This document shows, one piece after another, positions 51,401 through 60,400 of a stretch of DNA of 64,000 bases. The notes below the pieces were generated by a model, which was given only the letters and a program-made list of their open reading frames with translations, did no database searches and was not told the origin of the DNA. Each line of letters begins with the position of its first letter. Position 1 is the first letter of the stretch. The stretch is from positions 14,964,501-15,028,500 of the forward strand of contig CM073886.1 in assembly GCA_037176705.1 (NCBI GenBank). Direction: 5' to 3'. Source of the DNA: Molossus alvarezi (lineage: Eukaryota; Chordata; Mammalia; Chiroptera; Molossidae). The position numbers and the translations under genes were made by a program.

Positions 51401-54400
51401 GGCTCTCAATGTCAGGGTGATGTGAACTCTTCTTAGTTCTCACATGAGGCATCCCCACCCTCCATTAAATAAACCAGAGCTGCCCCCAACCTTGTGAGCA
51501 GAGCCCCAGTCCTCAGCTTGGTACCTGTGAATGATGCCCCTGCCGTGCAAGTACTCTAGAGCAGACACCATCTCAGCTGTGTAAAATCGGGTGCACGTCT
51601 CATCGAATGAACCAATTTTGCGAATGTATTTAAGTAGTTCTCCGTTTTTGGCATAACTAAGGCCAAAATCTAAATATTGCATAGTTAAGGAAGAATGTGA
51701 AAGTCATTTTAAAAAAACTAACCTTAACAACCCAATAGCAATTTTTTAAATTAAGGAAAACTGAAGGTACCTGTGGCCCAAGACTGCTGCCCCTCTTTGA
51801 GTCAGACTCTGTCATGGTCAGACCCATGGCCGATGTGAATCCCAGACCCCAGCTTCAGGGCAAGTCTCCAAAGTAAGTTTCTCACCAAGAACACAATGAC
51901 ATAAGTCTCTCAGCCCAAGGGATCCTTCTGGACCCCACTGGCCCCAGGAGACACATGTGGCCCCAGTGAAGGGAGGCTGCTAGAGATGGCAATCAAGTGC
52001 CTCTCTGCAGGCTTCAGCCAAGGTGTGTATGGTGGGGGCAGGGGGGGGTCCCCATCACAATCCAGTCTCCACACCTAAACAATGTGTACACATTTACTGA
52101 GCACCAGCTGCATTCCATATGCTGTGCTGAGTCAATTTACATAAAGGTTTTGCATATGAAAACTCTTTTCCATGTATAAAGTAACAAGTTTTGTAAGAGA
52201 AATGCCATTTTATTAACTTCTTGATTCAATCTATTTATTGGGCACCCATTGGGGAGAGACTCAAGAAACACAGTCATCTTTCCTTTGGACACCCACTATA
52301 GTGTGACTGTCTTATTTGTACTCTCCATTTTCAAAAGAGGACTAATGGTTGCAAAAATAAATGGATCCCAAATAACTGCTTCCTCCTACAAGCACCAAAC
52401 ATTTGCACCTATTAACGGAAATCTACAGGTACTTCGCTGCTCCGTGGCAGCTAGGGACAGGAAGGGGTTGGCCCGTGCTCAGGGTGTTCCATCTTGCTTC
52501 TGTTTGCCAAGGCACTAACATCTCCCACCAAGAAAGGAGCCTGAAGCTGCCGTAGAGTGAGGGCAAGCCCAGGAGGAAGGGACCGGCCACCAAGGCTGCC
52601 CAAACCTGCCCTGGATCCAGCCCTCTGTGGCCACCCAACCCCTCTAACAACTAGGATGTTTAAATGGAATCTCAGACAAAAACAAAAAACAAATCTTACT
52701 TCTAGGGAATGCAAAGGGCCTTGGCTAGGCCCCCTTCCCTCCTTGTCCTGCTCTGTCCTCTCCACAGGGAAGGCTACATACAGTCTCTGGCCTGCCTGAC
52801 CCCAAGCAGGAGCTCAGTGCTGCCTTGGGCAGGTGGCCCCACCTGGACTAGCCGAGAAGCTTCACCAGTTAGGAGTGCTGTCTCCCAGGAGCCTGCAGCT
52901 CACAGAGGCTTGGCCACAGCCACCAGCACAGCACCTCTTCCTGCTTCACGGGTTCTGCCCCTTATCTGACCATTCTCTGAGTTCTCGTTTCCTATGTGAG
53001 AGACACTTCTAGGTCCTGCACAGCTGTTAAGCTAAGGTGATTGGCAAGTTTTGAATATGACAGATACTGAGGATCACAGCTCCAAGCCCATATTCCCTCC
53101 AACTACACACATTTCTCAACCTCCAAAAGCATTTTTTCAGACCTCATTGGTCCATTTCCCATCCTACCTTCCTCAGTAAAGCCAATGCCCTTGGTCACTG
53201 AGGAAAAGTCTGTTCTAAGCGCATGAAGTGGGTAAATTCCAGGGAGGATGAGCACAGATCAGGACTGTAGCAGAGATTGGTGAGCCCAAAGCCTGCACTT
53301 TGCAGAGGAACCTGGCCCAGAGAGGTTAAGCAACTCAACTTACTCAAGGTCACAAAGCCAAGGAGGAATAGGACTGGAGCCCAGCCTCCTGATGCCTAGG
53401 TACACTGCTCCTGTCCCCAAGCTGCAAGAGGGGACACACAAAGAAGAGAAGGTGGAGGTAAGAATGTAAGCTAGCCAGTAACAGCCTCTGAAACCCCTCA
53501 AACTTCATCCCTGCAGGAAAGAAAGGCATCCTTGCTGCCACCATGGATTCAGTGCTCAGCCCAACACTGCAGCCTAGGAGGAAAGGTGGGCTTGAGCTCA
53601 GCGGTGTTTTGACCCCTCCTCCAGAGCCCCAGTTTCCAGGTTGCAACAGGGATGTCGCCAGGCTCTGCCTCCCCTGTCCTGAAAGGAGTTTGCCCCTGCA
53701 GTCACTCCAGTGTCTCCTCAATGTGTAAATTATAGCTAAAGGGAGTGTGGTGTGCATATTGGGGCTTTCTCTTCAGGTAGTTTCCTTTTCTTTCTCTCTT
53801 AATACAGTGTATGCCACTAAGGATTTTAACTTGGGGCAGAAGTCCTTGGTTTCACTTCTGTCGGAGGTAAAACAATCCCTCACAGCCTTCACAGGCATTG
53901 AAATTTGCCTTAAAATTTAAGAGCAACAGTTATGGCTAGACAAAGACCTAGAGTTCCCTCCACCTGCATTGCTGTGGCCAATCCCATCTGAAATTAGACA
54001 GCAAGATCACTCATCTAGACTCTGAGCAAACTAATCCCAGTTCACATGACCCTGGGAGAAGATAAAGCCAAGTGTGTACGATCTGTTGGAGCGCCCCAAA
54101 CCAACAAGACACATTGTCCCATTGGCTCTACAAAAAGCCAGGCCCCAACTTTCAGAGATTCTGGCAGTCAGATATCCCCACAGGCTCCAAGAGCACAGTC
54201 GTATGGGTACCAGGGAGCACAAGAAGTGAGGAGTCAAAGTGGCCTCAGAGGTGAGAAAGATATAGAACAGACGTGAAAAAGACCATTCAATGCCCTCAGG
54301 ATGCCACTAATGGCTGCTGCATGGCATGACAGCAGAGAGGTAGGGACAAGAGTGATGCTGGAGCCAGGTAGAGAGCAAACATTCTGCAGTATCTAAAAAA

Positions 54401-57400
54401 CAACAACAAGGAACCCCCTCCCCACCCCACATACTCTTGGCTACTAGGCTACTCTACTGCTCCTCTTTACAGCAAATCTACTAAGAAGAACCTGCCCTGT
54501 CGCTATCTGCACTTCCTCCCCTCTCTCTCAAATCTTTCTCCCACTTCCAAACTGCCACTGTCAACAACTTGCACGGGGGCCAATCCATAGATCAGGCCAT
54601 ATACCCCATGCACTTGACCACTCAGCAGCATCTGGCCAGGCTGCAGGACTCTCCTTCAGAGTCCTGTGTTTCTGTGGCCCCTAGGTCTCTGTCCTCTCAA
54701 CTCACTAGCAACACCCACCCCCAGCCTTCTAGAAGAGTCCCTTCCTAGTGCCGATCTCTATGTGTCGGGGTAACCCAGGCTCAGGCCTTGGACCTTTTAC
54801 CCTTGCTGAGTGTCCTCTCCAGTGGCTAGTCAGCCTGCTAAGGCAATCCTGATTCCTCCCTGTGCTGTGCTGACAGCCACCCAGCAGCCCACTTGACCCT
54901 CCAGTAGTTAGCATCTACATATGTGTCAAATGCTAATGCAACATCCACTCCTGGTTTGGCCTCTCTCCAGTCTCTTCTGGCTCAATTACAATACCACTTG
55001 CACACCCAGGTTCTGAGGTCCACATCCAAGAGCCACCTTGACTCCATTCTCCCTCCCCCGTTCACTTATAAGAGCCTTACTAAAGCAGCAGCCAGAGGGA
55101 ACGGCCACCTTGCTGGAGACGTCCCTGGCTCCCTGATACTTAGAAGAAGTCCAAAATTCTCACCAGGCCTCTGAAACTCAAAGAGCTAACCCCAACCCAG
55201 CCTTTTTGCCCTATCTACACATATGTGCTCCTGTCCTCACTCTGTTCAGGTCTCAGCTTGACATTGTCAACTCAGACCACTGAACTAAAACAGTAGCAGG
55301 ATCTAATACTCCCTTACCTGTCTTTACTACTCTTGGTCCCTAAGGTATTGATCACATGTGTTACCTAACTCCTGAATGGAAATTTAAGGTCCATAAAAAC
55401 ATCTTATTTACCATCACCCATCACCCAGCATGTATCAAAGACTTCTCAATAAACAAAAGAACAAACTCACCTGACAGTTGATAAAGTCAGAAAATGGTGT
55501 TAAAGGGGGAATAGGACTGAGCAAAGTTTTAACCCAGAATAATCTTTGTGTAGAGAGGAGGGAAAGGAATGGAAGCCTGAATTGGTAGGGATGGAAGATG
55601 GGGGAGGCACTGGACCAACTTTGAAAGTGGTGTGGTGAGCGAAATGGGCTCTGGAAACCTTGAAGAAAGGAGAAAAAGAACAGAGCCAAAACTGAGGTTT
55701 AAACCTGAACAAGCTCTGACAGTCCAGCTACTCTAGGTCAAGTAGAAACCAAGAACATCTGATGGGATTGAGAACAGTCACTGGGCAAACAGGGGCGGAG
55801 GGAAGTCTTGGTTTCGAAGAACAACTGCAGAAAAGGGACTGAGGAGTGAGGAGAAACTGGTCAGCCTGGCTGCATGATGGGCAGGCCCAGAGATAAGCTG
55901 CATGACATAGACGTGTGGCCCACCTTGACCTGACTGCCATGGCGCCCTGCCTCCCTGATCCCTAAGCAAAGATAAGAGTTAGAGGAGAAGTCAGGGAACA
56001 TAAGATGCCCCCAAATAAAGCAAAGAATCAGAGGGTATGACGTCTCTTTTGGAGATGCAGCTGCACAGCCATGGAGAGCCAGAGGCACTGGGTGATCAGA
56101 GGTAAAAACAGGCCATGAGAGCAGACTCCAGGATGATGCCATAGGGAACAGGAGGAGGGAGGCTGAAGACCCCAGGGAGAGGACAGTATCAAGGTATATT
56201 GCGAAAGGACTTGGGTTCCTGTAGGTCATTCCCTGGACTTCTCATCTGAAGGCTGAGCCTGATAAAAATGCCCCTTCCAACTAAACCCACACGCCTGAGC
56301 CAGAGGTCAGATAAGTGCCCATTTTCTAGGAGTCCCAGGTGCCCAAGATCATTCTTCCTCTCTCATTTCCCACCTGACACCAGGTAGGTACCCCAAGGAT
56401 GCTGGTTAGAGGAATACAGAAACCTTTGAATAAATGTAAGCAATGGGGTTAAAAGAATAACAATTCTTTAGCTACAATGCTTATCAATAAAAAAAAAAAA
56501 TCTAAAAAATGTTTGTGGTGGTCTCCTTTGAAGTAACCCCAGGGAGCCACAGCCATGCTGTGAATTCCTTTACGTTTAGAATATACAGCCCTTTTCCTTT
56601 CTGGGCGAAGGGGCTACTTGAAAAAACAACAATGGTGCCATGGTGCCAAAATAATAAGGGGTCACTGTGTGATTTCAGAACGCTTTGACTGTTCAAAGGA
56701 TACACAGCTTTTCATCATCCTGAAACGTGAAGTAAAGTTTAACAAAGAAGGGGTGATCCAGGCGCGACATCACATCTCTCTCTCTGGTTACATACGGGAC
56801 CTTGTTCTCTTTGATAATGTGACGTTTCTCTAAAATTTTAACTTAAGGTGAGAGAGAAGGGAGTTACCACGATTTGAAATAGTAAGAAAATACTAAAGAC
56901 ACAACTCATAGAGGTAACTGGTATAAATTCAAATTTTTCACATAATGCAGCTACTGGCTTCATGGTCTCTCAGACAGACCAACAGTGTTCTATCCCCTCA
57001 AATCAGCACAGAAATCCCCCAAGCGCTGGGCAGTGCTGGGTGGTTGTGTGCCCAGAGGTGTGCTGTCCCTGCATTCCAGACACAGCTTGCTAGAGTTAGT
57101 ACTTACTAGCATATTCCCTTGAGGTTGCCAGTTCTCGGGCCAGGACAACCTGGTTAGGAAGAAAGGGGAAAAGAGAAGAAAAAAAACACCAAATGTAACC
57201 AGGGCATTGAGTCTCAAAGCTACCCTGCAACCAATCACATAGGCTAACCCACCTCCACCATAAAATTACGTTTAAATATTTGAAATTACATTTAAATATT
57301 TTTGGTCTTGTGCTAACAAATATAACTGAATGCCAATAACCAAGTTAATGCATTCCCAGAGTTAACAGCAAACACATATTATCTCTCTGTTTCCAGGAGG

Positions 57401-60400
57401 TTCTTCATCAGTTGCCAATAATCCCCACTGTTCAGTGAGGTATACACGCAGGAACATCTAGACCAGTATCACCCTCCCAAAAAGTAGGGAGCAGCAGTAA
57501 ATAAAACCTCCACAAGTGGATATTAGGAATGTCTTAAAAAAATAACTTTACGGTCCAGGTGTGGCTCAGCAGTTGAGTGTCAACCCATGGACCAAGGTCG
57601 CCAATTCAACTCCCCATCAGGACACATGCCCAGGTTGTGGGCCCAATCTCCAGTGGGGGGTATGCAGGAGGCGGCCAATCAATGTTCTTCTCATTGATGT
57701 TTCTATCTCTCTCTCCCTCTTACTTCCTTTCTCTCTAAAATCAATAAAGAAAAAAAGAAAAAATAGTAACTTTATGAATATGTCCTCAGTATATGTTTAT
57801 TGCAAAAAGCCATCCTGTGTTTAGGCGTTTTCAAATAATTGTTACCATGCATTTTATTTGATGCTGTTCTTAGATACCATAAATACCATCCCTGCTATCA
57901 AGGGCAGAGGAAACAAAATCACATGTGGCCTGCAGACAGTTCCTCCTTAGAGTCGTGTTTCCTCATCAAAGGCCACAGCCACAGTCCCAGCTGTGTCCTC
58001 TCTGTGGTATACGCAAATCTGGTGCTCAAACACTACTTAGGGGACAGAGCACCAATGGGGTATCATACAACATAGGAAAGGCCTTTCAACACTAGCAAAC
58101 CCTAGGTGCAACTTAAGCACCAACTTCCAGATGCCTGATGAGCCCAGTTTGATGGTGTGCTGGTGGCTGCCACCACTGCCAGCTGGTACAAATGTCTCTC
58201 CTGAAACATATCCAGGGGGAAGGGCCCAAGGACCAGAGAATAGATGAAAACCTGCCCAACTCCTGGGATACCCCTGGGCCTTCAGAGAAGACCTCAGGAG
58301 ATCACAGCTGGATTCATCTGGCCCGAGTGTGAGTTATATGCCGGTATAAAATTCTTCAGCAGACTTATCAGAAGCAATCCTGGAAAAGTACTGTGTGAAA
58401 TGCCCCACAGTCATTAGGAATGAGGTTGGACTGTACATATTCAAGTGGAAAGATCTCAAAGATCTTTCCCGAGGAATGCGCCTGTGTGGACTGTTCTCAG
58501 GTGCTGGGGAGTCATGGGGGAGTAAGCTGGTTATATATTTATGCAATGCTAAATTTCTTCTTGGGAACACGTACTAGCTATGTAAGTTAAAAGAACTGTT
58601 AAAGAATACTAATATTTAATGAAAACTTCTGAAAGAGATAGTTATGTCATCTTTCTCTTGTGTGAATTCAGTATTTCATATGCAGTTTTCCTTATGGGCA
58701 CAGGGCAGGGAGTGCCCCTCTTCCACAGAACAAGGCATGACACATCACTCCTCATCACTTGGGCTGATGAAAGAACTAATCTGGATGTCATGATTAGCCC
58801 CACGGAGCCAGACATGGAGTAATTTCACAAATAAATCCTCATTTTCCAGTCAAGATAAATGTCCAATGAAGTAAAGTTGAGAAAAGTGAGAATTCTTCTT
58901 TTACTGAACTCCTGCAAAACACCAATGTTCTCTTCAAAATAGTTTCTTCCTCCTGAAAGCATCTGTAAGTATCAGAAGGACCAGGAACTATCCTCACAGT
59001 TGAAGGTTTTTATTCTAAGAACACAACTCTTTCATAATTTAAACAAAAACTGCCAATTAAAAAATCTAAATTCAAGTGTAAGAGGAGCAAAAATTAATAT
59101 TAATTAAAACAATGTTAAAAACACGAGTGAGCTATAATATTTCATGTTCTTTGTATTTTGAAGCATTTCATAAATGTAAAAAGAGAAAAGGAAACAAATT
59201 TCACATAAGGTTTCTTCACAAAGGCCAGGCAAGAAGACTCATTGTTGAGGAACCCTGCTGCATTAGGGAGCTCTAGCACCAACCTGCTGTGTCCACAATG
59301 CACTCAGGACCCAGCTTGGAGATTATGGTAGCAGGGAATTATCTTTTTATGAAGGCACAGCTTTAGAGTGTGCCCTCCAGCTGGGGAGCAGGTACTCAGG
59401 CCTCCACCAAGCATGCAGCAAGTCCCCAGCACTGCCATAGCCACATGGGGCAGCCACCTCAACAAAGGGGCTGGTTTAAAACTTCTGCTGTAAGAGGAAA
59501 ACTACCACAGAACAAACACAACTCACTCGGGTAGCAAAAAGAGTTACCCTGAGTGTGACTTGACAGTGTCATGAAAATATTTGTTTATAAAACCGAGGAC
59601 ACAGAATCTAGAGGCCAGCAGGTCTTGGGCTATAACTCTAGCAAGTGTCAAAATAAAGGTTTTAAAATGTTTTCCCCAAAACTCTAAAGAGATAATAAAA
59701 CCAACACTAACATTTAATCTAAGGAAAAGAAAAGCTTCCTAGGGCCTTGCCAATGTGACACAAGGACATGGAATGTTACCTGGTTAGAATAAAGTGAACT
59801 GCCATTTTTAAAAAAAATAGGGGATGAGGTGGGTGGGGAGGAGGGGATCGAGAGGAGGGTGTCAATGGGGGAAAAAGGAGAAATATCTGTAACAAAAATA
59901 AATTAATTAAAATAATTAAATGAATAAAAATTTAAAAAATAAGATCAAAAGATGCCTTTTAAAGGTTTCATGTACAAAATCATGGCTTAGATATTTTAGT
60001 CACATGATCTACTTGGTGGCTCCAAATCCCGTTCACAACAGGAGAGGAACTCCCAGGGGACTGAGACCCTCCTCCACAGGGAAGAACATCACCCTGGTAT
60101 CTGGGTCTCCCAGTTCTGAGTCTGGAAGGTCAGCTTATCCAAGGAAAATACAATTATTCAACAAAAGCAGTATGTACTCACTGTTGAAAAAGAGCCTTCA
60201 CCAAGAATTTTTCCAAATTTGAAGTCTTCAGGCCGTTTCTTCCGAGGCTGTGGTGGTGGCTGTGCGGCATGTTGCAGTGAGTTAGCACTTGGTCGGGACT
60301 CAGCCGCAGTGCTGTCCATGGTGGGGCCCTGCCTGCTACCACCACTGGGAACAACAGGGGCCGTGCCGGACTCAGTCTGGGTCCTTACCATTGATGGGGA

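Larger units (their letters stand above)
51670..56703 (-). other. PDPK1: PDPK1 intron 4
   Basis: A 5.0-kb intron with no bat SINE at all. Only old repeats are visible: MIR/L2-like sequence at 52085-52270, a MIR at 53299-53415, and L2-like sequence ending at 55465. The stretches 52270-53290, 53420-54400 and 55470-56703 show nothing I recognise. Confidence 0.9.
57150..60181 (-). other. PDPK1: PDPK1 intron 2
   Basis: A 3.0-kb intron with one type B SINE (57552-57765) and an L1 3' tail (59798-59940). The stretch 57770-59790 shows nothing I recognise. Confidence 0.9.
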